From: Secundilactobacillus silagei JCM 19001
Lineage (GTDB): Bacteria; Bacillota; Bacilli; Lactobacillales; Lactobacillaceae
Direction of reading: 5' to 3'
Length of the DNA: 64,000 bases
Assembly: GCF_002217945.1 (NCBI RefSeq)
Contig: NZ_BCMG01000003.1
Location: 62,001-126,000, forward strand
Within the stretch, counting starts at the first letter, position 1. Each line of letters begins with the position of its first letter. Below the pieces are notes generated by a model, which was given only the letters and a program-made list of their open reading frames with translations, was not told the DNA's origin and searched no databases. Shown here in pieces: positions 9,057-17,717 of the stretch. Made by a program: the position numbers and the translations under genes.

Positions 9057-9764
9057 TTATTTCAAAAGTAACCCTAGGCTATAGTGAATGATCATGGTAA
9101 TGATACCCACGATGACATTCCGAATAACGGCGGTTTTAACTAAACCATTTCCTAACTTAGCAGCTAGAAAACCAGTAATACCAACGGAAACACAGACGGC
9201 TAAAATCGTCGCTGGCCATTGAAATGACACTGGTGAAAGCGTCATTGCTGCTAGTGGAAAGACACCACCTAAGGACGCTGAAAATAGTGATGAGAAGGCC
9301 GCGTACCATGGATTCATGTAGTGATTCAGCTTCAAATCATACTTGACATTCACCACGGTCTCCAAAGGCTTTTGCGACATTAATTCATTGGCGATCTTAG
9401 TGGCGGTTGCTTCGGTGACACCACGGTCAGTGTAATGATTGATCACCGCTTGCAGTTCACCTTGATACTCCGTTCTCAGCAACCGTTTTTCAGTTCGAAC
9501 AACTGATTTTTCAGTATCCTTTTGGGTGCTGACTGATGCGTATTCACCAGATGCCATGGAAAAAGCACAGGCTAGTAAATCAGATAGCCCCGCAATAAAG
9601 ATGGTGAACTGATTAGGCGTGGCAACCGCCACACTAAATAGCACACCAACAACGGTTAGGATACCATCGTTAGAACCCAGCACACCCGCACGTAAGGTGT
9701 TTAATTTTTCTTCCATCGTTTGGGTGGACTTTTTCTTCTTTTGCTTAATAACTACTTCACTCAT
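9057..9764 (-). CDS. VIT1/CCC1-family iron/manganese transporter (second of pair)
   Basis: 235 residues, with membrane segments at about 35-80 and three near the C terminus. It shares with its upstream neighbour the family blocks [42 protein letters not shown] and a C-terminal IHYSLG segment. VIT proteins move Fe2+ or Mn2+ out of the cytosol; in bacteria the direction implies export or detoxification. The central region (about 85-135) is the cytosolic metal-binding hairpin, shorter than in plant VIT1. The start ATG has GGGGGGAC upstream and lies 12 bp after the first VIT gene, so the two are co-transcribed and may form heteromers. Confidence 0.88.
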   Translation of the reverse strand: MSEVVIKQKKKKSTQTMEEKLNTLRAGVLGSNDGILTVVGVLFSVAVATPNQFTIFIAGLSDLLACAFSMASGEYASVSTQKDTEKSVVRTEKRLLRTEYQGELQAVINHYTDRGVTEATATKIANELMSQKPLETVVNVKYDLKLNHYMNPWYAAFSSLFSASLGGVFPLAAMTLSPVSFQWPATILAVCVSVGITGFLAAKLGNGLVKTAVIRNVIVGIITMIIHYSLGLLLK

Positions 9765-9776
9765 TTAAAGTCCCCC

Positions 9777-10460
9777 CTATAGATGCCCAATCATTGTCCC
9801 AATGGCGTAAGTGACGATCATCGTCAGCATACCGGACACAACGTTTCTGAAGATTCCGTTGCCACGTTTAGCATTCCCCAAAGTGGCCGCGCTAAATCCA
9901 GTGAGCGCCAAAGCGATAACCACCGCCACAAAAGTTCCTACGATTCTGATTGAGGCAGGCAACATTGTGATTGCTAATAGTGGTAAGATAGAGCCGATAG
10001 GAAACGAAATCATAGAAGAAATAGCTGCCGCATACGGACTGGTATATTCACCAACATCAAAACCATACCGTTCGCGGACCGTGGTAACTAATGAGTCTTG
10101 CTTCATCATTTCACTAGTCGCTTGCGTAGCTAATTGCGGATCGATGCCGTCACCAACGTACTTTTGTTTGACGAAGTTAAATTCATCATCATAGTTGTTA
10201 GCAAGGGCTTCTTTCTGGTTCATGATTGCTCGCCGCTGCGCATCCTTTTGTGTGTTCACGGAGACGTATTCACCCATCGCCATGGATACCGTACCGGCCA
10301 GCATTCCTGAAATACCAGAAATAAAGATAGCAAAGTTGTTCGTTGTAGCACCAGCGACACCGATAACAATCCCGGCAACTGATAGGATACCATCGTTAGC
10401 ACCCATAACAGATGCCCGCATGATATTGATTCGCTGTGCTAAAGTTTGCTTCTTTCTCAT
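9777..10460 (-). CDS. VIT1/CCC1-family iron/manganese transporter (first of pair)
   Basis: 227 residues, a paralogue of the following gene, with the same motifs: MRASVMGANDGILSVAGIVIGVA, MAMGEYVSVNTQKDAQRR and a C-terminal VSGMLTMIVTYAIG. Membrane segments lie at about 20-65 and 145-225. Metal export of Fe2+ or Mn2+ is the family role. The ATG follows a GGGAAGAGG-like site. A Fur-family-like inverted repeat lies 28 bp upstream (10488-10506), which would fit metal-dependent control. The tandem arrangement suggests an old duplication. Confidence 0.88.
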   Translation of the reverse strand: MRKKQTLAQRINIMRASVMGANDGILSVAGIVIGVAGATTNNFAIFISGISGMLAGTVSMAMGEYVSVNTQKDAQRRAIMNQKEALANNYDDEFNFVKQKYVGDGIDPQLATQATSEMMKQDSLVTTVRERYGFDVGEYTSPYAAAISSMISFPIGSILPLLAITMLPASIRIVGTFVAVVIALALTGFSAATLGNAKRGNGIFRNVVSGMLTMIVTYAIGTMIGHL

Positions 10461-10487
10461 TTATTTCAACCTCTTCCCAGTTTAGAA

Positions 10488-10506
10488 TGATTATTATTTA
10501 CAATCA
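10488..10506. promoter_or_regulatory. Possible Fur-family operator upstream of VIT genes
   Basis: Inverted repeat TGATTAT-N5-ACAATCA; the half-sites match at six of seven positions. It is AT-rich and 19 bp long, the size and shape of Fur/PerR/Zur sites. It sits in the promoter region of the VIT pair and may also reach the divergent gene at 10586. Confidence 0.4.
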
Positions 10507-10585
10507 CTATTCTAGACGCTCTTTAAGCAAAAGTAAAATTATTTTGCAGTTTTTTTGCGTGCCATTACATAAATCGGAGGTATCT

Positions 10586-10969
10586 ATGGAAGAAAAGGTC
10601 ACTAAATACCGTCAGTTATACATAACAACCCGCGATGCGATCCTAATTGCACCACTAACAGCTGCGCAATTAACAACTTTTAAAGCCCAATTAGCTGATC
10701 TCAAACCAGTGGGCTTGAATGGCTTGGCCAAAAAAATTGGTCAGGCTTATTTAGATTTAGTGAGCGCCAATCTCACTTACTCATCACAGCAGCTGATTTT
10801 TGTGCTCAATTTGAACCACGATCATTCAACCATTCCGTTACCCCTTTCAGCTGAGCAACTGCAGACCTGGCAAAAAACTCAGGCACCAGAATATCCGCTT
10901 TTCACACGAAACCCCTTTCTGTATAACGGTTTATCAATTGATGAAGTCGCGGCTGAGGCCCTTTTGTAA
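10586..10969 (+). CDS. Hypothetical protein, 127 residues
   Basis: I do not recognise the family. The start ATG has GGAGG five bases upstream (10576-10580); the frame is open further upstream but nothing supports an earlier start. The product is soluble, with no signal peptide or membrane helix. It is rich in Leu, Ala and Gln, with a likely helical N-terminal half (DAILIAPLTAAQLTTFKAQL) and the end ...NGLSIDEVAAEALL. It is divergent from the VIT operon and followed by its own terminator, so it forms a single-gene unit. Confidence 0.7.
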   Translation: MEEKVTKYRQLYITTRDAILIAPLTAAQLTTFKAQLADLKPVGLNGLAKKIGQAYLDLVSANLTYSSQQLIFVLNLNHDHSTIPLPLSAEQLQTWQKTQAPEYPLFTRNPFLYNGLSIDEVAAEALL

Positions 10970-11002
10970 CATTCTAGTAACATTTCATACAAAATATAAG
11001 TC

Positions 11003-11046
11003 AAAACACCGAATTTTTAAGATCCTGATAATTCGGTGTTTTTTAT
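11003..11046 (+). terminator. Rho-independent terminator
   Basis: AAAACACCGAAT at 11003-11014 pairs with ATTCGGTGTTTT at 11031 onward, ending in a T-rich tail. It follows the gene ending at 10969. Confidence 0.8.
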
Positions 11047-11127
11047 TATTTTTAACCATTTATTGCAATTCTTCGTTTAAAATCAAGCAACACTAATTCT
11101 CATTTTTTAACTTTTTTATTACTTTTA

Positions 11128-11144
11128 TGTAACAGGTTTGTTAC
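11128..11144 (+). promoter_or_regulatory. WalR (YycF)-type binding site
   Basis: TGTAAC-AGGTT-TGTTAC matches the published WalR consensus TGTWAH-N5-TGTWAH at every defined position. It lies about 230 bp before a secreted LysM cell-wall protein, a typical WalR target class. A further pair of TATGACA repeats with 11-bp period follows at 11167-11184. Confidence 0.6.
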
Positions 11145-11359
11145 ATAGCGCTTTCATATTTCCGTTTATGACATGATTATGACAATGTTTCAAATACATG
11201 ACGTATTTCAAATTTAATGTAGTGATTCTGTTACTGAAAACCAGATTTCGCATGTTATAGTATTACTCGTGGCAAGGATAAATAATACTTACCTTATAGT
11301 TTAATTAATTTAATCCCTATGCTTTTGAGCATAATATCGAAAGGTTGGTCAAACATTTT

Positions 11360-12025
11360 ATGTTACCAAAATCAATTTTTTCACGTAGTTTACTCATGTT
11401 CGGTACGTTAATCGGTCTCGGTTTTACTACTATCTCTGCTTCCGCTAAAGAATATACTGTTAAATCAGGCGATAGCCTTTGGGATATCGCAAAAGACAAC
11501 AACACCTCAACCAAGGCAATTGTTGATGCTAACTCACTCAGTTCAGCTAGTGCCGTTATTTTACCCAATCAAAAGTTAAATATCCCCACTGGTGCAAAGG
11601 CTGATAAGAGTTCCAGAATTACGCCGCTTACTAAAAGTTCTTCAAATGCTTCAAGCAGTTCAAATGCTTCAAGCAGTTCAAATACTTCAACTGCTTCAAA
11701 CAGCAGTAAGGCCAAGCAAAACGACACCAAAAACGCAACTAGCGGCTGGACAACCATGGTTGCCACAGCTTACGATCCACAAGTTGCTGCCGGTGGCCAA
11801 GGAACTTCAATTCCTACCGGTACTGGTGTAGCCGCTGCCTTAGACCGTTATCCTAAGGGAACTCAACTGGAAATTAAGTACCAGGACGGCCATACTGAAA
11901 ACCGGGTCGTTAACGATACGGGTACCTTTACTTACAGTAACCCTAACCAGTTAGACATTTCCATGACCAATTCACAAGCCATGCAATTTGGTCGTCAATC
12001 GATCCAAGTTCGGGTCATTGGCTAA
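11360..12025 (+). CDS. Secreted LysM and 3D/double-psi-barrel cell wall protein
   Basis: 221 residues from ATG at 11360; a TTG at 11345 is also in frame but sits directly against the AAAGG site. A signal peptide ends near SASA-KEY. One LysM domain (YTVKSGDSLWDIAKDNN...LPNQKLNIP, about 31-75) binds peptidoglycan. A Ser/Asn/Ala linker follows, built of SNASSS repeats. The C-terminal domain (VATAYDP...RVVNDTGTF...LDISMTNSQAMQFG, about 130-221) is the 3D/RlpA-like barrel found in wall-lytic and resuscitation-type proteins. It is probably a wall-associated hydrolase or remodelling protein. A WalR-type box upstream agrees with that role. Confidence 0.82.
   Translation: MLPKSIFSRSLLMFGTLIGLGFTTISASAKEYTVKSGDSLWDIAKDNNTSTKAIVDANSLSSASAVILPNQKLNIPTGAKADKSSRITPLTKSSSNASSSSNASSSSNTSTASNSSKAKQNDTKNATSGWTTMVATAYDPQVAAGGQGTSIPTGTGVAAALDRYPKGTQLEIKYQDGHTENRVVNDTGTFTYSNPNQLDISMTNSQAMQFGRQSIQVRVIG
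11642..11701 (+). repeat. 18-bp tandem repeats in the LysM linker
   Basis: Units 11642-11659 and 11660-11677 are identical (TCAAATGCTTCAAGCAGT), 11678-11695 is diverged, and a partial unit follows. They encode SNASSS. Loss or gain of a unit keeps the frame and would only change linker length. Confidence 0.85.
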
Positions 12026-12044
12026 TTTTAAAATAAACATTAAT

Positions 12045-12077
12045 CGGTCACCCAATCATTAAGGGTGACCGTTTTTT
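12045..12077 (+). terminator. Terminator of the LysM gene
   Basis: CGGTCACCC pairs with GGGTGACCG and is followed by six T. Confidence 0.9.
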
Positions 12078-12162
12078 ATGCGCTGCCGCCTGAATCTGAG
12101 TCAATTTCTTTTGTGGCCCCCTGTGCTACAATAATATTAAATGACATCTGGAGGTAATTCTA

Positions 12163-12579
12163 ATGGGAAAATATATTGTCCATTCAACCTTACGGCCAGC
12201 GGGTACTCAAGTAATGAATCAAACAGGCGGCCATTCTTACCTGGCTGACGAGCCCCTAGTCGCTAAGGGAACCGATGCTGGGCCTAATCCTGTTCAGTAC
12301 CTATTAGGCGCTGTAGGCAGCTGTATGAGCATCACAGCCCGTGAAATTGAAAACTCCGAAAAGAATTTAACCATCAAGAAGTTCAAGGTCGACGTTACCG
12401 GGGAAACCACGACGTACAGCGATGAAAGTTCTAAGGTGACGCACATGACGATCAAGATCACCGCCGAAACTAACCTGTCACCTGCCGATCACAAATTCTT
12501 CTTAAATGAAGTGGTGCGGCAATGCACTGTCCACGAATCCTTAAAGGGTGCTATTCCAATGGATATTATTTTTCAATAA
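12163..12579 (+). CDS. OsmC/Ohr-family peroxide-reducing protein
   Basis: 138 residues. Two family cysteines are present: in VGSCMSITAREIE (about 64) and in VRQCTVHESL (about 124). They form the thiol pair that reduces organic hydroperoxides. The N-terminal beta region contains GGHSYLADEP. It resembles the YhfA/SAV2460 OsmC branch rather than classical Ohr. The start is ATG with GGAGG seven bases upstream. It is a single-gene unit between two strong terminators. Confidence 0.85.
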   Translation: MGKYIVHSTLRPAGTQVMNQTGGHSYLADEPLVAKGTDAGPNPVQYLLGAVGSCMSITAREIENSEKNLTIKKFKVDVTGETTTYSDESSKVTHMTIKITAETNLSPADHKFFLNEVVRQCTVHESLKGAIPMDIIFQ

Positions 12580-12584
12580 AATGC

Positions 12585-12627
12585 AAAAAGCAGCTTGATT
12601 ACTGACTGAGTAATCAAGCTGCTTTTC
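12585..12627. terminator. Bidirectional terminator
   Basis: Stem AAAAGCAGCTTGATTA / TAATCAAGCTGCTTTT (12586-12601 with 12610-12626) between convergent osmC-type and HAD genes. Confidence 0.9.
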
Positions 12628-12629
12628 CT

Positions 12630-13451
12630 TTAGAGTGCCATCTTTAGTGTTTCCAAGACGCCATTGTGATTATTATCAAACTGCGTCACGTGAGCTGCTG
12701 ATTGGCGAATCTTGTCAGCAGCATTTTTCATCGCAAAACTATGCGGCGTCATCGTCAGCATACTCAAATCATTTTCGTTATCGCCAAAAGTCATCAACTC
12801 GTCATCAGCAATTTGATAGTGATCCTGCAGTATCTGCAGACCAGAACGTTTCGTAGCGTTAGCTGAACCTACCAAATCGGTATTAAAACCCGACGTTTCG
12901 TTAGTTAATTTGGCTGGCAGTACTTGCGCTAATTTCGCTGAAGCCGAATCGAAGTTAACCCCTGGCGTGAAACTGACGGCCAATTTAGTAAATTGATCCT
13001 TCACCGCCGTGCTCGCAATGGTCGCCAAATTATCAACGCCAATCACTGGCCGATAATAGTACTTCACGATTTTTAGAAACTTCGGATCCATATCCCGATT
13101 AACGTAGGTCCCGTTTAACCCAGCCACCACTTCTTGACTGATCAGTCCAGGTTTAAAGCTTTTACGTAATAGCTGAATCACACCGTGAACCTGTTCGTCG
13201 CTGATAGCTTCAATGTGCTGCAGTTTGCTACCACTGTGAACAATCGCACCATTTTGTGAAATATAATCCATCTGATCAGCGACCTCAGCAAACTCATGCC
13301 GTAAACGCTGGTACTGAGAACCGCTGGCGGCAACGAAATGAATGTGGTGAGCTTTCATTTGCTTAAAAAGCGCTAAAAACGTTGTCTTATCATACTGACG
13401 CTTATCATCTAAAAAAGTGCCATCCATATCGACTGCTACCATCTTGATCAT
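12630..13451 (-). CDS. Cof-type HAD-IIB sugar phosphatase
   Basis: 273 residues. HAD motif I is VAVDMDGTFLDD near residue 8 (two catalytic Asp), motif II is VAASGSQ (about 43), and the C-terminal motif III/IV block is MTFGDNENDLSML. This is the Cof family of cytosolic phosphatases acting on sugar phosphates, nucleotides or pyridoxal phosphate; the substrate cannot be deduced. The ATG follows GTGGGG. No co-transcribed neighbour. Confidence 0.88.
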   Translation of the reverse strand: MIKMVAVDMDGTFLDDKRQYDKTTFLALFKQMKAHHIHFVAASGSQYQRLRHEFAEVADQMDYISQNGAIVHSGSKLQHIEAISDEQVHGVIQLLRKSFKPGLISQEVVAGLNGTYVNRDMDPKFLKIVKYYYRPVIGVDNLATIASTAVKDQFTKLAVSFTPGVNFDSASAKLAQVLPAKLTNETSGFNTDLVGSANATKRSGLQILQDHYQIADDELMTFGDNENDLSMLTMTPHSFAMKNAADKIRQSAAHVTQFDNNHNGVLETLKMAL

Positions 13452-13607
13452 TTAAATTACCCCACTTCTGAAATTTTTCATACCGTTCATGATAACGGAA
13501 ATTACCAGAACTTGCATGAGAAATGGGTATTTTTTGCACATTTTTTAATTTTTACCTGCCATCATCTTCCCTTTATGCTGGTCAAACTAAAGGAAGACGA
13601 GAAAATT

Positions 13608-14279
13608 TTAGGCCGAAATATGCCAGTTTTGCTTATCCAACGCCATTTGCCAGAAAGCCAATTCGTAAGCGCTGCTGCGGACAAAGGACGTCTTCATCTT
13701 AGCTTGAATAGCCGCATCCGATTGGCTAGCCGTTTGGTTAGTCAACGCAATCATCTGCGTCACACTGTCGGTGTAGTCATCGCTGTCATAGGTTTCGATC
13801 CAGCGTTGATACAGCGGTACTGGTGACCCCTGAGCAACCAGTTGCTGGCCGATCTGATTGTAGAGCCAGTAGCATGGCAAAAGCCCCGCAATGGCCTGCT
13901 GGGGCGTTCCCCGATACAGTTCCGCATACATATGGTTCACGTAGTTGTAAGCCGTGGGTGCAACCGGCGTCTGCTTGATCTCGTCTGGCGTAATCTTCAG
14001 CTGTTCAAAGAACCCTTCACGCACAGCCATTTCATCGTCTTTTAAACCTTGCGCGCCGGCCAATAAGAACTGTTTGCCATGGGCATCATCGACTTGGTCG
14101 GCCACTAATTCATGTAACTTACCGAATTCACTTAAATAGTAACGATCCTGAATTAAATAGTAGCGAAAAACGTCTTGGGGCAACGTCCCCGACTGCAGTT
14201 CGTGGATAAAGGGGTGTTCAAAACTTTTTTGCCAGTATGGCGCAGCTGCCTGCTGGATCTGATCCGTAAATTTTGCCAA
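13608..14279 (-). CDS. tenA: Thiaminase II / aminopyrimidine aminohydrolase
   Basis: 223 residues, normal TenA length, all-helical. Catalytic Cys136 lies in LLPCYWLY, with Asp45 in LIQDRYYL and Glu206 in SSAYELAFW. TenA hydrolyses aminomethyl-pyrimidines or thiamine to give hydroxymethylpyrimidine for thiamine salvage. The start is TTG with GAGGAGG eight bases upstream. A TPP riboswitch and leader terminator precede it, which confirms the thiamine link. No thiM, thiD or thiE follows, so the salvage partners lie elsewhere or are missing. Confidence 0.93.
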   Translation of the reverse strand: MAKFTDQIQQAAAPYWQKSFEHPFIHELQSGTLPQDVFRYYLIQDRYYLSEFGKLHELVADQVDDAHGKQFLLAGAQGLKDDEMAVREGFFEQLKITPDEIKQTPVAPTAYNYVNHMYAELYRGTPQQAIAGLLPCYWLYNQIGQQLVAQGSPVPLYQRWIETYDSDDYTDSVTQMIALTNQTASQSDAAIQAKMKTSFVRSSAYELAFWQMALDKQNWHISA

Positions 14280-14316
14280 TTTAGTTCCTCCTCAAGGTGC
14301 GCAACCTGCTGAACAG

Positions 14317-14347
14317 AAAAAGCCGGCCAGAGAAAACCCTGGTCGGC
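14317..14347 (-). terminator. Leader terminator of the tenA riboswitch
   Basis: On the minus strand, GCCGACCAG pairs with CTGGCCGGC and is followed by five T, between the TPP aptamer and the tenA ribosome binding site. It is the expression platform: TPP binding should favour this hairpin. Confidence 0.85.
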
Positions 14348-14368
14348 AGTTTGATCGCAAAAGACACG

Positions 14369-14450
14369 TTAACTTTCCTTCGCGAGGGTTAGCTCACAGG
14401 TTCAAAGGGTTCGGTGCATGACCGTCTCAGCAATTTGCGCCCCTAGTTAA
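14369..14450 (-). promoter_or_regulatory. TPP (THI-box) riboswitch
   Basis: The minus strand carries the conserved THI-box blocks in order: ACTAGGGGCGC, GCTGAGA, then ACCCTTTGAACCTG and the closing GCGAAGGAAAGTTAACG. The P3 region is short. It controls tenA through the terminator at 14317-14347. A -10 hexamer TATACT (14460-14465 on the complement, with TG one base upstream) lies directly before it. Confidence 0.93.
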
Positions 14451-14894
14451 TATACCTTGAGTATAGCATGCTTTAACGCACAAAAAGGTCTAAATGCCTT
14501 TTTTTATACCAGCGCTCGTGGTACTATTAATTAAACTTTTCAAATATTTTTCTTAATGTTCCTTTAATGTTTACTGAAAGGCTGAAATTTTCATGAAAAC
14601 GAACAGACTACCTTCCCAAAATTTAGTCTGACTTCCTAAATGTAACTTGTTTTCATAAAATGTTCAGCTAATCAGTCCTTCCCAGAAATAAGTTCAGTGA
14701 TTTTCGCTGAATTAATTTTAAATTGAAAACTATTTCTAATTTTCGCTTCATGCCCTGAAATTTTCATAGTTGTTAGAATTTTTAAGTTGATGAATTGGAA
14801 AACCCTAAAATAACGAGTTTTCTATCAATTGAAATTCTATGAAAGTTTAATGAAACAGCCGAATATTTCAACTATACCATTTGCAGTTATCTAG

Positions 14895-14923
14895 TTGACA
14901 TATTCCGCTAGTTACCTTATATT
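14895..14923 (+). promoter_or_regulatory. Near-consensus sigma-A promoter of tkt-tal
   Basis: TTGACA at 14895-14900, a 17-bp spacer, and TATATT at 14918-14923. Transcription should begin near 14930, leaving a very short leader before the TTG start at 14949. Confidence 0.85.
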
Positions 14924-14948
14924 TCTTAGGCATAGGAGCGTGATTAAT

Positions 14949-16961
14949 TTGCAAAATATTAACCTAGACCAAACGTCGATTAATGCATTACGTTTTTTAA
15001 GTGTTGACATGATTGAAAAGGCCAATTCCGGCCACCCTGGTTTACCCCTTGGTGTTGCACCAATGGCGTATACCCTATGGACTAAACATTTAACAATTAA
15101 CCCGACTGATCAGCACTGGGTCAACCGCGACCGCTTTATTTTATCAGCCGGCCATGGTTCCGCTTTGCTGTACAGTCTATTACACCTGTCAGGTTTCGGC
15201 CTGACCATTGACGATTTAAAACAGTTCCGTCAGCTCAACAGTAAAACCCCTGGTCACCCTGAATACGGTTTGACCGATGGTGTTGAGGCTACTACCGGTC
15301 CACTCGGCCAAGGCTTAGGCATGGCCGTTGGTATGGCAATGGCTGAAACCCATTTAGCTGCGCAGTACAACCAGCCCGGCTTCAATATTATGGACCACTA
15401 CACCTACGCAATTGCTGGCGATGGCGACTTGATGGAAGGTGTCTCCCATGAAGCAGCCAGTCTTGCTGGTCACCTCAAATTAGGCAAACTGATCGTCTTA
15501 TACGATGACAACAGCGTGTCGCTTGACGGCCCAACTTCAATGGCGTTCACCGATGATACCCCGAAACGGTTCGAAGCTTACCATTGGCAAGTTCTGCACG
15601 TTGAAAACGGCAATGACCCTGCGGAAATTAACGCGGCCATTGAAACGGCTAAGCAAAACAGCGATCGGCCAACCCTGATCGATATTAAGACCATTATTGG
15701 TTTTGGTGCCCCCAATGCCGGCACTAATGCCGTTCATGGTAAGCCGTTGGGTAAGGAAAACATGGCAGCTACCCGTCAAAAGCTCGGTTGGAACCACGAA
15801 CCTTTTGAAGTCCCCGACGACGTTTATCAAAATTTTGATACCAACGTTAAACAGCGCGGGATTATCAGTGAACGCCAGTGGCAAGCCCAGTTTAACGACT
15901 ACGCTGCCAAATACCCTGAACTCGCCACCAAGTTCTTACAAGGTTTCAAACCTATTTCAGCAGATCTAGGTTTACCTGCAAGCCACGTTGGTGAATCAGA
16001 ATCTGGCCGCAATACCAGTCAACGCATTATTGCCGCGATTTCCGAACAGGTTCCCAGTTTCTGGGGCGGCAGTGCTGACTTGTTCTCCTCTAATAAAACT
16101 AACGTTAAAACCGCTGAAGCTTACCAGCCAGATGATCCACTCGGTAAAAACGTTTGGTTCGGTGTCCGTGAATTTGCGGAAGCCGCTGCCGTTAACGGGA
16201 TGGTTCTGCACGGTGGTATCCGGCCATATGCCAGCACGTTCTTTGTCTTCTCAGATTACATGCGGGCTGCGATTCGTTTAGCCGCCATCCAAAAGATCCC
16301 CTCAACCTTTGTTTTCACCCATGACTCCGTTGCTGTTGGAGAAGATGGACCGACTCATGAACCCATCGAACAGTTAATGAGTTTCCGGGCGATGCCAAAC
16401 GTGAACGTCATGCGCCCAGCTGATATCAACGAGGCCGTGGCTGCTTGGCAGACCGCCTTATCTGCCACTAAAACGCCAACCTTGTTAGTGTTAACTCGGC
16501 AAAATCTGCCGACCTTACCACAAACCGACCAACTGGCTGCTCAAGGGGTCAAACGCGGTGGCTACGTACTCTCACCAGCTCAAGGCGAGATTCCTGAAGG
16601 GATCTTGATTGCGACTGGCTCCGAAGTTCAACTGGCCATGGCAGCCCAGGACCAATTGCGCGATGCCGGTCATGACGTCTCAGTTGTTTCTTTGCCTTCA
16701 TTTGAACTCTTCGACGCCCAGTCGGCTGAGTACCGTGAATCCGTGCTGCCAAGTTGTGTGACCCGCAGAGTTGCCATTGAAATGGGAACTTCCTTCGGCT
16801 GGGAACACTACGTTGGCTTGCAGGGTAAGATTATCGGCATCAACAACCGCTACGGCGCGTCTGGCAATCCAGATGCCATTATCAGTCAATTTGGTTTCAC
16901 GACTGATAATGTAACGGCAACGTATTTAAAGACCTTCAGCGAAGCAGCTGAAAAAGCTTAA
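14949..16961 (+). CDS. tkt: Transketolase (first copy)
   Basis: 670 residues from TTG at 14949, with AGGAG ten bases upstream. The open frame reaches back to 14895, but that is the -35 box, so those codons are not translated. A ThDP enzyme of the pentose phosphate pathway that moves two-carbon units between ketose and aldose phosphates. Visible motifs: SGHPGLPLG (near 27), GDGDLMEG with the Mg/ThDP Asn in DDNSVSLDG, the C-terminal pyrimidine-domain block [14 protein letters not shown], and [15 protein letters not shown]. It is co-transcribed with transaldolase 18 bp downstream. A second transketolase lies at 25756-27765 and differs throughout. Confidence 0.95.
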   Translation: MQNINLDQTSINALRFLSVDMIEKANSGHPGLPLGVAPMAYTLWTKHLTINPTDQHWVNRDRFILSAGHGSALLYSLLHLSGFGLTIDDLKQFRQLNSKTPGHPEYGLTDGVEATTGPLGQGLGMAVGMAMAETHLAAQYNQPGFNIMDHYTYAIAGDGDLMEGVSHEAASLAGHLKLGKLIVLYDDNSVSLDGPTSMAFTDDTPKRFEAYHWQVLHVENGNDPAEINAAIETAKQNSDRPTLIDIKTIIGFGAPNAGTNAVHGKPLGKENMAATRQKLGWNHEPFEVPDDVYQNFDTNVKQRGIISERQWQAQFNDYAAKYPELATKFLQGFKPISADLGLPASHVGESESGRNTSQRIIAAISEQVPSFWGGSADLFSSNKTNVKTAEAYQPDDPLGKNVWFGVREFAEAAAVNGMVLHGGIRPYASTFFVFSDYMRAAIRLAAIQKIPSTFVFTHDSVAVGEDGPTHEPIEQLMSFRAMPNVNVMRPADINEAVAAWQTALSATKTPTLLVLTRQNLPTLPQTDQLAAQGVKRGGYVLSPAQGEIPEGILIATGSEVQLAMAAQDQLRDAGHDVSVVSLPSFELFDAQSAEYRESVLPSCVTRRVAIEMGTSFGWEHYVGLQGKIIGINNRYGASGNPDAIISQFGFTTDNVTATYLKTFSEAAEKA

Positions 16962-16979
16962 TTTATTGAGGTGAATAAC

Positions 16980-17714
16980 ATGACGAACTTAACATTTAAT
17001 ACTAAAATCTACTCCGATGGCGCTGATCTAGAAGATATGAAGGCCATCAATCAAAACGACTTTGTCACCGGCTTTACGACTAACCCTAGCCTGTTAAAGA
17101 AAGCTGGCGTGACCGACTACCTGACGTTTGCCAAAAAAGCCGTTGCCACTTTCCCTGACGAAGCCATTTCCTTTGAAGTCTTCAGCAACGACTACGACAC
17201 CATGCTCAAAGAAGCTAAACTGCTGCATGAGCTTGGCCCGCACGTTTACGTTAAGATCCCGATTCGGACGACTGCCGGTGAACCCACTACCGACCTCATT
17301 CATGATCTGACAGCTGACGGCGTTCAAGTTAACGTCACCGCAATTGCGACTGCCGACCAAGTAAAGGAAAGTGTTGACGCCATCGTACCAGGCACGCCAA
17401 GCATCGTTTCAATCTTCGTTGGCCGGGTTGCTGACGCTGGCATTGACCCGATTCCATTCGTTAAGAAAAGTGTCGCTTTAACGAAGGACCGCGATGACGT
17501 TGAGCTTCTTTGGGCAAGTACCCGGGAAGTCTACAGCATCATGCAGGCAAATCAGTTCGGCGTTGATATCATTACTGTACCACCAACTATTCTTGCTAAA
17601 TTAGTTTCCAAGTTTGGTCAATCTGGTGATGACATTACGCTAAATACTGTAAAAGGTTTCGCAGCGGATGTCACAACTTCAGGATTACAAATATTAGCTC
17701 AATCGGTTAATTAA
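16980..17714 (+). CDS. tal: Transaldolase (short subfamily)
   Basis: 244 residues, beta/alpha barrel. The N-terminal block GFTTNPSLL, Schiff-base Lys in HVYVKIPI, and LLWASTREVYSIMQA are the family landmarks. It transfers dihydroxyacetone units between sugar phosphates. The short length is like the TalC/FSA branch, so fructose-6-phosphate aldolase activity is an alternative; pairing with tkt favours transaldolase. ATG at 16980 has TGAGG upstream; an in-frame GTG at 16971 is less well placed. Together with tkt it completes the non-oxidative pentose phosphate pathway. Confidence 0.9.
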   Translation: MTNLTFNTKIYSDGADLEDMKAINQNDFVTGFTTNPSLLKKAGVTDYLTFAKKAVATFPDEAISFEVFSNDYDTMLKEAKLLHELGPHVYVKIPIRTTAGEPTTDLIHDLTADGVQVNVTAIATADQVKESVDAIVPGTPSIVSIFVGRVADAGIDPIPFVKKSVALTKDRDDVELLWASTREVYSIMQANQFGVDIITVPPTILAKLVSKFGQSGDDITLNTVKGFAADVTTSGLQILAQSVN

Positions 17715-17717
17715 CTT

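Larger units (their letters stand above)
10970..11359 (+). other. Long AT-rich leader of the LysM gene
   Basis: Gene-free stretch of 390 bases. It holds the terminator at 11003, a WalR-type box (11128-11144), two TATGACA direct repeats 11 bp apart (11167-11173 and 11178-11184), and an extended -10 (TGTTATAGT, near 11254). I see no ORF or RNA gene in it. Confidence 0.6.
14280..14948. other. Divergent control region between tenA and tkt
   Basis: About 670 bases with no ORF. The first 170 hold the tenA riboswitch. The rest is AT-rich and carries repeated motifs: CTGAAATTTTCAT at 14582-14594 and 14755-14767, the palindrome TTTTCATGAAAA at 14588-14599, TTTTCATAAAA at 14650-14660, and CTATGAAA at 14837-14844. 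A cre-like site (one mismatch to WTGNAANCGNWNNCW) lies at 14593-14607. The promoter of tkt is at the right end. Confidence 0.6.

Noticed and set aside
9811-10485. Two plus-strand open frames across the first VIT gene
   Set aside because: Antisense shadows of a clear VIT1-family gene; no start signals.
11642-11701. Possible CRISPR-like short repeats
   Set aside because: Units are directly tandem without spacers and lie in frame in a coding linker.
14895-14948. Longer N terminus for the first transketolase
   Set aside because: These codons coincide with the -35 and -10 boxes of a near-consensus promoter and precede the ribosome binding site.
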